DNA from: Chamaea fasciata
Lineage: Eukaryota; Chordata; Aves; Passeriformes; Sylviidae
Assembly (NCBI GenBank): GCA_029207755.1
Contig: JARCOQ010000001.1
Coordinates: 95,398,640-95,462,639 of the forward strand
DNA: 64,000 nucleotides
Direction: 5' to 3'
The position numbers were made by a program, and so were the translations under genes. The notes beneath the pieces were generated by a model that did no database searches, had not been told where the DNA came from, and worked only from the letters and a program-made list of their open reading frames with translations. This document shows, piece after piece, positions 50,320-63,218 of this stretch. Positions within the stretch are counted from its first letter, which is position 1. Each line of letters begins with the position of its first letter.

Positions 50320-51045
50320 ACCATAAAATAACTCAGGCTGTAATGGACCTTTGCACATCCTCAATTGTCCAACTTATGCTTCAGTGAGCTCTCTAAGTGA
50401 GCAGCTTTCATTGTCAACAAAGCTGCTGCTCAGTGTTCTGTTGAGTCATATTTCAAAGGTCATCTCTAGGTGCTTGACCAGTGGAAAAAAATCCTTCTTT
50501 TATGTCCAGCTGGAATTGTCGTTGCTGCCATGGAAATGTTAGCTGCCTCTTACCATTTTACTCTGTGTGTTGGTGAAAATCTGGTTTCATCTTCTCCATA
50601 TGCCCCCATCTAGAAGACAGTAATCAGATTCTCCCCCTGCTCACTTTCCCCAGTTCTTCTCCAGAGTAAGCAAAACCATATCTCTCACCCTATTCCTAGT
50701 ATATGCCCTTGCCTATACCGTCTTCCCTGGGCTCTTATTTTTAATGACCTCTCTTTTGTGTGGGGAACCCCAAAGTGAAATACAGTACTGCCTCCTAAGT
50801 GTTAGAGGGAAATAATTTCTTCTCTCAGTCTGCTCTCATTAATAAAGCCCCAACTTGCACTGCAGTCATGTTCAGCTCATTACCCAGGAAAAGCCCAAAT
50901 TTTGTGCCCAGCTGGTACATAACCTGTCAGATCCTGCATCTGCTGCAGGGGTTTATTCGACCCAAGGTACCACTTTGCATTTGTCTTTGCTGAACTCAAT
51001 TATGTCTGCCAACTTCTCAAGTTTCTTAAGTTCCTTCCTAACAGT
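50320..51045 (-). mobile_element. Old CR1 fragment
   Basis: In minus orientation the segment follows CR1 3' ORF2/UTR sequence: 'agacagtaatcagattctcc', 'gtggggaaccccaaagtgaa', 'catgttcagctcattaccc' and 'cactttgcatttgtctttgc' correspond to conserved CR1 blocks in order. High divergence suggests an ancient insertion. Confidence 0.65.
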
Positions 51046-54000
51046 AAGCCATGTTCAGTTTGTTCTTTGCTATACATTCATAAACACAAAACTCCTTGTA
51101 ATTTAGAAATTATCTTGTTGCTTTGGGATTGAAGTAGGAAAAGTAATGTAAGTTTACCCAGAAAACATTTATTCAGAATAACTTGCTCCATTGACTCACC
51201 TTTTTAAAGATATCTGTAGAATCATATGATCATATAAAAAAAGAGTTATAACTGAAGGTGATGGCCCTGAATATTGATGGGTCCACTTTAGACACCTAAT
51301 TTTGAGTATGCTGAGGAAGTTACGTAATTTTAGCAAATGGCAGTGTTTTGTTCTTGTTCCACAATTTTCTGGCTGCATGTCCAGAAAAACAAGTTCTTAA
51401 GATGAGCAAGAATAAAGATACTAGAGTCTATGGATTCTCCATGTGAGCAGGTTCTACATACAGCATGTGCTAGAGAATCATTTCAGCTGTATAGAAACTA
51501 GACAACACAAGTTCTTGTTAGATGGTCTCTATTGCTTAACTTTCTATATGCTACCCATAGCTTTACAGAAAGGAGGCTGATAAAAGTATTTCAGACAGTG
51601 GCAGGTCTGGTAAAAATAATGTAAAGCCTTTATCTACATGTAAATCATTGTGAGAGCTTTAAAAATGTAAGACTAAAAGCCTGATGAGTAACCATCTCCA
51701 CAATTAAAATCAGAGGGCTAAAAAAAGTCTGCTAATTTAGACCAGTTAATGGCAGCATGGTTTGCCCAAGAACAGCTCAGAAAGCTGCAATCTGCTAGGT
51801 AAGAAGGAGACAGCGGAGCACTGCTGAACTGGAAAACACTGGGCAAGCTAAAAATTACATTGTGCCTGTATTTATGTGAGCATACATATAAAAAAAAGAT
51901 AAAGTTATTTTAAAAAATTCAGAGAAATTCATTTAAAACAAAATACTAAAATTACTCTAATTGTGATTTCTCTATTCTAATACTGTATCTTGGCATAACA
52001 AAATGGTAGTACCAAAGCTAACATTCAAAACATAAATTTGTTTTTTACTGCCAAAGGGGTGCTTAAAGGCACAATATGCAGTTACGTAAACACAAAGAAC
52101 CAAGAGAATGGAAATCTAAATGCAACCAAAGAACACTCAAACCAGGTATTTCAAAATAGCAGATCCATTATAAATACACCAGAAATCCTTTCTTCCCTGT
52201 GCTAACTAGTGATAGTCAGTTCCCAAAATGCTTACAAACCCATTCCAGGTTTTGAAACAAGCTAACAGGAACATAGGATGCTAGTATTTAAAGTTAATGA
52301 GTCCACCAAAGATGTATGAATGTCAAGAGACTAATTGATGACATGGGATGCCAACTGAAAAGGTGCCTCCAAAAGTGAATTAATGCACAAGAAACTGACG
52401 AGACTTGTTAAATGTCCCTGCTATATCTGTGCTGCTGAGCATGCTGCAAGACAGCTATTTTTAAATGAGACATGTGATGTACCAGAAACATTCCAACCGC
52501 TGAAGCATGAAGCTGTACTTAACCAGTTCACCACACTGCAAGGCTGCAGTACTATATGTGTAATTCTCTTTCCAAAATATTTAGGCAAAATTCAAATGGT
52601 GAGTGGTGGTGTAGGTTTTTTAAGTGTTTCACTACAGGTTTTTCCTGAACTCACCTCATTGTACTATTCACTTTTGAATGAAGCTCAAACTTCTGTGACA
52701 ATATTGCAATATCACTGTCTCAAATTAATGCATTTGTAACTTTGTTTGATTCTATTGCTCAGGAAGACCTAATTTTAATGCATTGTCTGTACTAAATTGC
52801 ACCAAAGATGCATTTCACTTACTTATCACTCACTGAACAATCATCTACAAGAGGAATTGATTAAATTAGGACTTCTACAAGTATTTAAGTCAGGAAGTTT
52901 GGGCAATGCTACAAAATCTTTCAGATTTTATTATCTTTTAATTCAATAATGTCATGAATCAATACTGAGGTGGGTAATGAATGTTAATGAAAAAAGTAAG
53001 TGCACTCAAGATAGCATTGTAGGACATGAAATCTGTCTGATGCTGACATAGCAAGTGTACACAAAACCTTGACAAATCATGTAAATTAGCCATTTTTCAG
53101 AGGAAAGAAGATTTTAATTTTTTTAAACTCATATGTCAGGAAAAGGTTGTTTTGTGATGGCCATTTTAAAAAAATTATTATGTTACATAAGTTGGTGAAA
53201 TTCATCTCGCATTGGCAGCATATGTTAGAGCTATAAAGCAAGCATTAGGAACAAACTTGCTTACCTTATGTTAATGATACTTTTAGAATATCTAGGAATA
53301 TAAAGAAAGCATGACTAATTTAGAACAACAACATGCAACAGCAAGGCATGTAGAAAATTTAGGTTGAAATTGAACAATAAGAATTTTTGGCAATAGGCTC
53401 CGTGGCCAAAATTGATGACTAATGTCAGTAGCATTGGGACTTAATGTACAACTAGGAAAGCTTCTGAATACTGTTTGAATATGATGGCTATTCTTCAACT
53501 TAGTCTTACACATAAAATGATGTGATTTTATTCCTGCAAAGGTAAGCATGCAAACTATCTGCTTAGAAATTTGGTAGCAGGGAAAATTGAACAAATAGGT
53601 TTACTTGCAAAAAATAGTGCAGAGATAGTACAGACCTCTACAAAAGTCACAGAAAACATAGGAAGGTCTCACAGTTGACTTCCACTCCAAATATACGTCT
53701 TGCTATACCGTTTAGTCAGTTAATAGCGTTAGTTATACTAGTAACTATGAATAGACGTAGCTATCTTCACTGTGGCCTTCAATATCAGTAATAAAGCAAT
53801 ATGGACTACATAAACACAGTTTATACAGTAATAAACTACAATATGGATGGCAGATGGAAGTTTACAAAGCAATAATATGGCAATTTGTTTTGCCGCTCCA
53901 AAGATAATTAAAAACAGCACAGCTTCCCAGGGGAAACAGAATCTAGTTTTCTTCCCTGATGCTACTGTGAGCACAAGACAACATTTCCAATGAGAAGGAA

Positions 54001-57000
54001 ATAAAGCTATCTTCTCCAAAATGTTTGCATATTATGTCAATTTGTAAGTGGAATATGTGTATACCTGTGAATACCTGTGAATTAATCAAGTCTTATTCTC
54101 ACAGGACAATAATATAAAAGCTTAAGTCCAAAATATAGCACTGTTTTGTACTTCCTGAGTTTTACTTTGATCCCTGCTTCAAAAAACTTTAGTCTGAACT
54201 AATTTTGTATTTCCAAAATAGTCCAGACTGTTAGAAATTTGGCATTTTACAGAAGCCAGAGTAGCCCAAAACAGGAGCCTTTTAATTTAGATGAGCATAA
54301 AGTTAGAAGAGAAACAAGACTGAATTACAAATTCTGGTCTCCTTTAATATTGGCATTCATCAGCCTGAGACTGTGATGTGTCAAGATGACCTGATCTAAA
54401 AGCTCACATACCCTGAAAGCGATGACAGTCCTTTTCTCTTGTTTTTTCATTCTCTTTTTCATTCTTCTTCCAATCAGAAGTTGCCAATGTGCGTATTTTT
54501 TACTTTGCACAAGCTCCTGTGTTATGTGGATTCCTCTGTGAGCTCATGTCAACTTGCCAGAAAACAAGTTGATCAGGAAAGAAAAGGCTCTCTGCTAGAT
54601 TAATGAACTGAACTGACTTGAAGAGTTGTTTGATGAGTGCCAGAGGGAAAGCAAAGGAATGTGCAGGACTATGTGGCCAGGAACCATGTATTAGGAGTGA
54701 GGTACGATCCTATGCCATGACAAGGAGGATACAGGAATAAAAGCTATCCTTTGCTGCATCAGCAAGGCGTTCATTCAACTCCATTTTTTTCATGAAAATA
54801 TTCTCATTGTTACAGGCCTGGAAAAAATAGTGATTTTATTTTTGTATTACCATTGCAAAAAGCTATAAAAAGTAGAAGTAACAAGTTTCACTTTAATTAC
54901 AAAAAAAAAAAAAAATCTTAGTGTAATGCATGGCAATCAGCTTTTAAAGCAGCATGTGAAACATAAGTGCTAGTTCTCCTTTGCCACTTCAAGTCACTTG
55001 TTCAAGTTCTCACACCATTTTCTACATTATATCATTTGAATATGTCAAGTTTTACATCACTACAGTTAACCAAACTGGAAAGCTGATCCGGTTGACAGAT
55101 AACCAACTGAGGTATTTTTTAATGTTCAAATATATATATAAATTATTTTAGATTTATTTCAGCTTTCAGCCATACAAATGTCTTAGTGTTTGTGATAGGG
55201 AAGCAGCAGATACATTTATTTTGGCAGCACTACTGCTCAGCTTCAGTTCACATATAGACTTTCTTGCTATCCCACCTGAGTCAGAAGAACTTCAAAAGTA
55301 GTGAGATACTGATGCCATTTTTTCAATAAAAATACTTAAGATAGCTAAAATAACTAGAACAGAAACTGATGCCTTTTCCTTGGTCCTAAAAATTAAGAGC
55401 CAGACACGGTTAAGGAATAAAGGGTTTTTACCTTGGTATTTTATAAGGATCTTTATGGTGCACCACTCTGCTGAGGTGAAATGTGCCAAAATGCACACAG
55501 CTGATAGATCATGTATACAATTTTATACACCTTGAAAATTAGCATATCTCATAAAGATGCCTCAATGAGAGGCTTAAATGAATAGTGTGATATCTCCCTA
55601 TCCTGAAGAATTCCCCCCTGGAGGGGTCTAATCTTAATTTACAGAACGTATTCTAAAGAGGACGTTGGTTTCTCAAGATAGTGTAGGGCTTTCTGGCCTC
55701 CAGCTGCAAGGCCTCTGGGATGTTTGGTCTTCTGGCCTAACAGAATACCAGGGCTGTATTAAGTTATCAGACTTAAGGAATTACAAGTATGCGTGCTAAG
55801 AGCACTGAGGATACATTTAAAAGTATATGGAAGGTAAATAAAAGGCAAAAAATCATCATGGTGTGAAAACAACTATTCAGGATCCCCATGTGAAGCACCT
55901 GGGATTCCCATGAGGCTGCCAAGAATTCTGTGATTTGATGTTTTTGAGTTCCTGTGAAATCACAGTTACTATTAAAGAGAAGTTCCTTCAAGTGTTGTCA
56001 GTTCAACATGCAGAGGCAGTATGTTCTGCATACTCACCCACTGCTGCAATATAATCTTTGTGAAAGAAAAGTTTGAAATACTTCTCCAAGCTCTAAGTCT
56101 ACTTCACTCAGACTACTGCCAAAGGTTGGTTTCTGCTGGGTGCTCATTTTGAGATAGACTAAATCCATGCATGCATTCTGAAGTGCCTTCCGAATAGCTA
56201 CAGGAAAATATGTTTTAGATGCTGATGATAAAGTGCAGAAGTACAGTTACCACCTCTGCATGAAACCTACCCACTTCTTAGGATACATGTCTCAAGAATC
56301 ACCACCTTATTTACAGTTATATGTTTTAACTGGAATTAGGCACTGAAAGTCTCTCATTTTAAAAATGTAACTATTGCAATGTTGCTCTGCATAGCTGACA
56401 CTGTCCTAACCTTATCTTCCATAGGCTTTCAAGACTTGGTATGTATTGGTTACATCTTTCTTAACCCTAGTTGTTAAGAAAACTCCAACCAACCAGCCAA
56501 CCAACCAACCAGTGTCCTTGCCTCCAAACTATCCAATGCATTGAGAGAGATCTAGGGATTTCAGGTGTCTTTTTTTCAAAGAATTTCAAAAATGAGTAAT
56601 TTTCTCTTGTCAAAAAGAAGGAAGGATGGCACATCACCTACTTCAGAGCAAAGGGTCAAGGTGGGGTGGGGGCATGACTGGGAACATCCATAACCACGGC
56701 ATATTTATAAGAAAGGCAGATAATATCTTCTACACATTTTAATACTTGATTGGGTTAATACAAAATGCATGATGAAGCTATTCTGCAGTATATCAAGGAT
56801 TTGGTATTAAACAAAAAATAGGAAATTTGAATTTCTTGTTGCTGCTTGAGGGGCTTTTTTGGTCTTTTTTTTTTTAATGGTAGAACTAGTAATATTGATT
56901 ATATGATAAACATTGCAAAAGGATGCTAGAAAGAACTATTACGTCTTTCAAATGCCACTTAATATAAAGCCAACCCTTGCTCAATACCCTGCATATCCAC

Positions 57001-57629
57001 TCTCCAGGATAAAATAACCTCTATGCTTCCAACTTTTCCTTGAAAACAAGTATTTATAGCAGGTGCATATTATGCAAATTAAATCACTGTCACAGAAGGA
57101 GAACACACATCAGGTGCACAGATCTGTGTTTGATCTTCCTTAGGAAAGAAGCTACAGATTGTGCATTCCCTGGGTTTTGTGGTACTCTTGGGCCTATCTC
57201 TGCTGAACTCTATGACAGTATTTCTGTAGGAACAACTGTGAAGAAAAGGTATTAATACAGTACAGGAGGCATCCAGAGTAAAATCTAGCCGGGATACAAG
57301 AAGTAAGGTATGTATTTCTAAACTGGGAACTCCTACTCTCTCTCTGTGTACCAGACATTACCTTTATCCCTCCCCTGATTTAACTGCACATGTAACATTT
57401 TCTTTTGTGAAGAATTTATAAGCCTTAATGAACTTAGTCTCCATATCTGAGAATGCTGTTTCCAAGTACCCTGGGATGTTAAAATATTACATAATTTTTG
57501 AAAACTTTCCATTTTCAAGCCTTGAATTATGGAAAACACTTTGTATTTCACATTACTCCAAGTTCAAGAAGCAATTCAGAATTTACTGAAGTATGTCAAT
57601 GTCACATCTAAATTTAGCTCTTAAATGTG
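51046..57629. other. Intergenic sequence, mostly unrecognised
   Basis: About 6.6 kb of AT-rich sequence. No exon, LTR or CR1 was identified. It contains an A run at 54900-54915, a short 10 bp tandem (acctgtgaat) near 54064, and a (CCAA)n stretch at 56485-56512. Open frames of 60-118 codons here have no protein motif I recognise. Confidence 0.45.
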
Positions 57630-58238
57630 GCTGCATCCTGGGCTGCATTAAAAGTGTTGTCGCCAACAGGTAAAGGGAGGTGATTCACATGCTTTGCTCT
57701 GGCAAGATCCCACCTGTAGTGCTGCATCCAGCGCTGGGGTCCCCAGCACTGAAAAGACATGGATCTGTTGGAGTGATTCCAGAGAAAGGCCGCAAAAATT
57801 ATTAGAGAGGTGGAACATCTCTCCTCGGAAGAAGGACTGAGAGAGTTGGGGTTGTTCAGCTAGAGAATGGAAGGCTCCAGGGAGTTTTTGTGGTTTTTCT
57901 GTACTTAAAGGGGACTTATAAGAAAAATGGGGACAGGCTTTTTAACAGGGCCCTCTGTGACAGGAAAAGGGGTACAGTTTTAAACTAAAAGAGTGTAGAT
58001 TCAGACTACATATAAGCAAGACATTTTTTATGATGAGGGTGATGAAACACTGGAATAAGTTGACCAGAAAGGTGGTAGATGTCCCATCCTTGGGAACATT
58101 CAAAGACAGGTTTGGGCGGGGTTCTGAGCAACCTGGTCAAGTTGAAGATATCCCTGTTCATTGCAGGGAATTGAACTAGAAGAGATTTAAAGGTCATCCT
58201 TTAAAGGCCCAACCATAACCATTCTGTGATTCTATGAT
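57630..58238 (+). mobile_element. CR1 LINE 3' fragment
   Basis: In + orientation: 'cctgggctgcattaaaagtg', 'gacatggatctgttggagtg', 'gtggaacatctctcctcgga' and 'gatgaaacactggaataagt' follow the CR1 ORF2 C-terminal region. It ends with the typical tail (attctgtgattctatgatcc). Frames are broken. Confidence 0.92.
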
Positions 58239-59269
58239 CCATAATCTACTAAGAGAGGTAAAAGGTTACTAATATCAGTTCAGCTGAAACAAATAACAGC
58301 TGCTGCCACTACCTGCAAACAGATGAAGAATGGCGACCAATGGAAATTCATATGCAGGAATTCCAAGCCTTCTGACATATTTAAAGGAGAAAGATAAGGC
58401 AACCTGAGGTATTTTTTACCCACAGCATACAGTTGGCAATTTTTAAATCCTTCTCCTCCTATATCAACCTTCCTTCCAGGTATGTTCTCCTGTTGCTTCA
58501 TTCTGCATTGACTCTGGTAGTAATTTAATCAACTTTCATGGAATAACAGACAATGAAATCAGAATTATGCAAGAACTTTTTGCTGGATTGCCAAATTGAA
58601 TTGTAATACAATTGCACAAGATAATAAGCACCAGAGATGGTGCAAAGTAGAAAGATACAGCACTAGAAATGAGGAAAAGAGAAGAGCAGTGAGGAAGGAC
58701 AACAAAAACAAAACACCCCCATATATCAACTACCTTTTAATTAACCATATTAAGAAATCAAATTTAAGAGCATGTTTCTCTCTTCCAGTACTTTTATGTG
58801 ATATACGTACATCTGAATAAGAAGTTATACATTCTGATTTTGTAGACATTTATATCCCTTGAGCAAACAAAACATACTACCACCTAAAATGCAAGATGAC
58901 AAGGGACTTATTTAATCAGAAAGCTATTGCTGTTCTGGTGTATTGTGTACACCGCAGCTAGAAATCAATGTGTTCTTGTGGTGTGGTTGGGTTTTTTCCC
59001 TGGTGACTCTTGACCAACAAAACACTCTCTGCATTTTCTTCTGCTTGGGAGCAAGTTTTACTAGCTGCATTTGTACGGAAAACACAGAACAGTGCTTAGG
59101 ATTAACTATCCAGAGATGACAGTTATCTGTGGTGCCAAAACCCCAAACCTGGGTTAAATGGTCTGCTGACATGAACCACTGTGGTGTCATTTTATCAGTG
59201 CATGAATCGCTGGTCAGGGGAAAGCGACACGAGTTAAATTTTCCCGTATTTCAGTAACTGCGGTCGCTC
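58239..59269. other. Sequence upstream of the CpG island
   Basis: About 1 kb with no recognised element. It leads into the GC-rich segment at 59270. Confidence 0.5.
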
Positions 59270-59780
59270 AGGTTTGTAGCGAGCGAGAGCCGAGGGAGCA
59301 CGGAGCTAGCACATACCCTGACTCGGCCCGCTGCCAGGGGCTGTGAGCGGGGCACGGCGCAGCAGCTACGGTCAGTCCCTCCGTCCCTGCTTTCCCTCCC
59401 GCCCCCTCCCCGGACACTCCCGGCCGAAGCCGCCGGCGGCCCTGCGCGCACCCGGCTCTCCGCGGGCAGCGGCACGGCGGGGCTGGCTCCCTTCCTGTCG
59501 CTGCTGCCTCGGTGGGGGGCGGGGGAACCGTGTGGGCTCGGGAGGAGTGCGGAGCCGGGGCCGGATGGGCGGGAGAGCGGGCGGGAACGGGCCGGGAGCG
59601 CGGCTCTGGTTCCGGGAGGGAAACGTGACCGGCCCGGTCTTCGCCTTTGGAGAGTGCCGGGCCTGGGACGGCGCTTCCAGCCCCACCAGCAAACTGCGGC
59701 CGGCTGTCAGCCAGTGCAGAATCTCTGCATTTGTCCTCCCTTCGGGACACCTGGGTGCCGCGCTGCTACCCCTTGTAAGC
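59270..59780. promoter_or_regulatory. CpG island, probable promoter of an unidentified gene
   Basis: An abrupt GC- and CpG-rich block in an otherwise AT-rich window. It has many CG dinucleotides, a GC box-like GGGGCGGGGG at about 59516 and no TATA box. Such islands mark vertebrate promoters. The direction is not certain. On the + strand it could end in a splice donor at 59775 (CTT/GTAAGC). Open frames on both strands are expected from high GC and are not proof of coding. Confidence 0.75.
59565..59774 (+). CDS. Possible first coding exon, unidentified
   Basis: Within the CpG island an ATG at 59565 opens a frame of exactly 70 codons that reaches a good splice donor (GTAAGC at 59775) in phase 0. 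The peptide starts MGGRAGGNGPGARLWFREGN and ends SGHLGAALLPL. I do not recognise it, and no second exon was found in the remaining 4 kb. It may equally be a non-coding first exon. If transcription runs leftward this frame is meaningless. Confidence 0.25.
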
Positions 59781-59881
59781 CGTTCGCTTGAGATGTTTAA
59801 TTTATTGATGATGAGAAATAATTGCATTCTGGTGTAAAATTGCATTATGACAGAAAATAAAATATGTTTTTACTTGATGGC

Positions 59882-60477
59882 TGTTATAAATACTTATGAT
59901 AAAGTTGGCTTTTCGCAAATACTAAGATGAATGCTATATGCATAAAGTTAAAATAACTCTGCTGTAAGGATTTCGTTTCTAGTTTTTTGCTTAGACATGA
60001 TAGTGGGATAGCTGATATATAGTTATGCTTGTAATTGAACTGTCTGTTTATTTGGGATAACATCCAATGAACATATGATGAGGACCCTGCTACTGACATG
60101 CCAGTTATCAGCACCTGCCGTCTGAAGAAAGTATAGACCAAGGCCCAAACTGGAAGTGATAAAAAGAACGGACTGAAACCACAGCCAAGAAACACGCATG
60201 CTCTAAAAAGACGGACCCAAGGAGTGGCCATACTAAACAGTTCCTGGAATATGGAAAATAGTTTGTGGGAAAATATGAATATCCATATGGTCTATGAATA
60301 TGCAACAGGCTGATGTAATAGAGAAGATTTTTAAGGCGTGTGTCCGAAGATAGTAGGTGTGCTCTTGGCTGAATGCCAAGCACCCGGCTCTTTAACCCTT
60401 TGCTTTATCTCTATCTCCTATTGTCTTTTTATTAAACTGTTTAAATTTTACCAGGAAAGTGAACCTCGTTTTTCACA
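59882..60477 (+). mobile_element. Solo LTR with ATGGC target-site duplication
   Basis: A 596 bp element from TGTTATAAATACTT to CTCGTTTTTCACA, flanked by perfect 5 bp repeats ATGGC (59877-59881 and 60478-60482). An ATTAAA about 50 bases before the 3' end and the preceding 'cccggctctttaaccctttg' promoter-like stretch set the + orientation. It lies about 100 bp beyond the CpG island, so in intron 1 of a + strand gene or just upstream of a leftward promoter. No internal viral sequence. Confidence 0.9.
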
Positions 60478-60482
60478 ATGGC

Positions 60483-61333
60483 TTTCCTGAATTTTTTAAA
60501 CTGCTGTGGGGACATTTTGAGCTGGGACATTCTGAGCTGTAATACATATATGCTCTGTGAATGCAGCTGATCAGTTTTTACAAAGTTTCAGTTTAAAAGT
60601 GCAACCTTACACCCAGGGCTTGTGAACAAGTCCTTGAGGTCCTCTAAACTGTAACGATGTTGCATTACTATTTTCAGCCTTGAAAGTGTCTTGTCTTTTT
60701 ACCTGCCTGTTCTGCCAGCCTGTAAAAAAATTATATAAGCTCTCTTGAGCACTGATTGTCTAACTGGTTTTATTGCTGTTGATATTCCCAAAATATTTAC
60801 ATCATGTTGACTATGAATCCAATGTATTTCCTCTCTGTGTAAATAGGGAGTCTTTCTGTTGGTTTAAAGGGTACTGGATTAATTGTGAAGAACAGATAAA
60901 AAGCCTGATGCTAAGCAATGGTGAATTTTTTAAAGAGAGAAGAAAACAAATCTCCTCACAAGATCTGATCTTCTTTCATTATCTTCTGTCTTAAGAGCTG
61001 ATAAGTGTAAAATCTGTACAGGTACTGTGAATTGGGACAGAGGGCCAGGATGTATGGAGTTTCGTTAATGTGCAGATGGGTTATTACTATATTCCTCTAT
61101 AACTTGAAGTGCAGGTTAAATAGTGTATCTTTGGCTGATAAAGGTTTTTAAGGGATGTTAGGAAGAAGGAAGAAAAGAAACTCAAAGAGCAAAGTAGTTG
61201 CAACATTAATATTCATCATTGTGTTAAACATCTGACTTGTGTGCTTTTTTTCTCTTAATCCCTATACATTAAATAGCAGCTTTATTTGGATTATACTCAT
61301 GTCACTTGAAATACCTGTCTAGTGAATCCAAAC
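60483..61333. other. Non-coding sequence
   Basis: About 0.85 kb after the solo LTR; nothing recognised. Confidence 0.5.
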
Positions 61334-61590
61334 CCACAGAATCATTCTATATCTTGATTTGGAAGGAACCCACAACAATCATCAAGTCCAGCTCCCCACT
61401 CCACACAAAGCAACCTAAAAGCTGAACAGCATGTCAGAATGCTGTCCAAACCCTTGTTGAGCAGTGACAGCTTGGGGCCATGGCCACCTACCTCCCTGGG
61501 GAGCCTGTGCCAGTGCTTGGCCACTCTCTAAGTGACAATCTTTTTTCCAATACCCAAGCTGAACTTCCCCTGACAGAGCTTTATGTCTCC
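61334..61590 (-). mobile_element. CR1 LINE 3' end fragment
   Basis: In minus orientation a frame with KHWHRLPREVGGHGPK and the terminal 'cacagaatcattctatatct' tail (read on +) identify the 3' end of a CR1. Short 5'-truncated copy. Confidence 0.88.
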
Positions 61591-61826
61591 TAGTATTCTT
61601 TCTGCTTAATAGGAGATTTTTTTTAAGATTTTTTTTCCTTAATTTCGTTTTTCATAGTAAACATAATTGTTCCCTTTAATATAAAACTTCTTGTAGCTCA
61701 TACACCATACCTTTTTTATTTGATCTACTTTAGGCTACCTGCCATTTATTATGTTAGCTGTTTAGGGCCTAATTTTATCACCATTATAATATATGGCTGA
61801 CTGTCCATGTAGGTGTTTATCAAATC

Positions 61827-62300
61827 TTGTTCAGTTTTTGGAAATTGGATAGTATTTTATTGCTAACAGAATACACTCATCAATCTATTAAAGCTGTTAC
61901 CAGTTACTTTGAGATTAGGGTGCAAGACAAAAGCTCAAAGGTGAAACTTGAAAAGCAGCAGGGTCAAATAAATGTCATTGCCTTTAAAATAACTTCTAAA
62001 AGTAGAGTCAGGTTTGTGTCATGTTATCATCTTCAAAGCAACCAATCTGACATTTTTTTGCTAGTAGGTCTGGGAAGGATTTCTTCTCTTTTGTTGTGGT
62101 CAAGGAAAACTTTCAGAGATTGGATGACAGTTTTAGACAGTTTAGACTCTGTTCTAAGTCAGATGGGAGGCTTTTGGCATAGATCTGTCCAAGTTTTGTC
62201 CAGATTTTACTCTAATGCTGTTCTTAATTCAAGTTCTGTAAGTATTAAAGTGGATGAAAAAGAGAGTGTATTTACTATGTACATTTCCCGTTCACCCTAA
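61827..62300 (+). other. Unassigned 157-codon open frame
   Basis: An unusually long open frame for AT-rich DNA, starting at a TTG and ending TAA. Residues run from FSFWKLDSILLLTEYTHQ to SVFTMYISRSP. No domain, transmembrane pattern or transposon similarity was recognised, and no splice pattern supports it. By a rough estimate less than one such frame is expected by chance in a window this size, so chance cannot be excluded. Confidence 0.2.
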
Positions 62301-62407
62301 ATGTAGGTGGGTTTTTTTTCCCCCACTTTATTCTAACCATACAAATTTTGCCAAGAATGAGAGGAGAAGGTTCTATAAAGTAATGACTGTAACTGAATAT
62401 ACCATGT

Positions 62408-63218
62408 TGTTGGGGGTTAGGGTTGTTCCTTCTTTCTCTAAAGAATTTTTTCCCCATAAGTTACCAAGGAGACCAAGTGTTGGATACTTGAGAGTACTTA
62501 ACCGAAACAAAGAGGTGGACAAAGGTGGAAGGGGGAGATAATGCAAGTAAAAGACAGCGCTTGAGGCAGCTGCAGGCTCTTTTTTTTTTTTCTGGCATTG
62601 GGGAGGGGAGAACGGCTGTTGCTGGCTGGAAAAGTTTCACTGTGGCCAAAGGGATCCAGTCCTGGGAAATCTACTATCACCGGTTCGGCCTGAATCTTGA
62701 GTTTTCTCTGCCACCCGTGAGAGCTGGGCCGGCTCTGCCTCGCCTTCGGCTTCTTCGGCGCTGCTCCTCTTGCTACAGCGTGACCCTGCACCCCCTGCAC
62801 TGCCGGGACATCCTGCCCCTGCCTTCCGAGATACCCTGCCATCCCAGCTACCAGCCCGGGACTTTTCCACTGTTTCAACTTGGTGCTCTGAGGATCCTGC
62901 AGGGACACCGAAACCAAACTGCCCTGGGTTTTGTGAAACAAAGCCCTCAAGGTTCTTGGTACTGTTTTCGTTTGTTATTAATGCTGTAGTTGTTTGGTGG
63001 GGGGGGGGGGTTTGTGTTTGTTTGCTTTGTAATACATACCAGTAAAGAACTGCTATTCCTATTTCCCAAATCTTTGCCAAAGAGCCTCTGATTGTAATTT
63101 ATAATTGAAAAAGAAAAAAAAAAGGGGGGGGGTGGTGGTTTACACTCTCCATCCCAAAGAAAACTGCAGTTGTTTTTTTTTATTACCTGGCAGATACCTG
63201 TCTTCCCAAACCAAGACA
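62408..63218 (+). mobile_element. LTR sharing its 3' part with the LTR in block A
   Basis: An approximately 811 bp element from TGTTGGGGGTTAGGG to TTCCCAAACCAAGACA. From 'ccagtaaagaactgctattc' (about 63040) to the end it parallels the minus strand of the LTR at 2172-2897 (same 'attcc...caaa..cttt' and 'cagatacctgtcttcccaaa' region). The upstream part is different and GC-rich (62640-62900). No target-site duplication was found. Open frames of 147-154 codons inside are chance frames in the GC-rich part. Confidence 0.75.

Noticed and set aside
54325..54510. Lys/Arg-rich 61-codon minus frame
   Set aside because: No splice-site support, no recognised family, and length is within chance expectation.
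44856..59269. CEP72 exons on the minus strand, as predicted from mammalian gene order next to TPPP
   Set aside because: I looked for leucine-rich-repeat and coiled-coil coding segments and found none I could support. Absence by eye is not proof.
59268..59845. 160-, 164- and 157-codon frames on both strands in the CpG island
   Set aside because: High GC lowers stop-codon frequency in all frames. Composition is Pro/Arg/Gly/Ala-rich with no domain; only the splice-bounded sub-frame is kept as a weak possibility.
62498..63080. 147-154-codon frames near the end of the window
   Set aside because: They lie inside an LTR with a GC-rich part, overlap each other on both strands, and show no retroviral protein motif.
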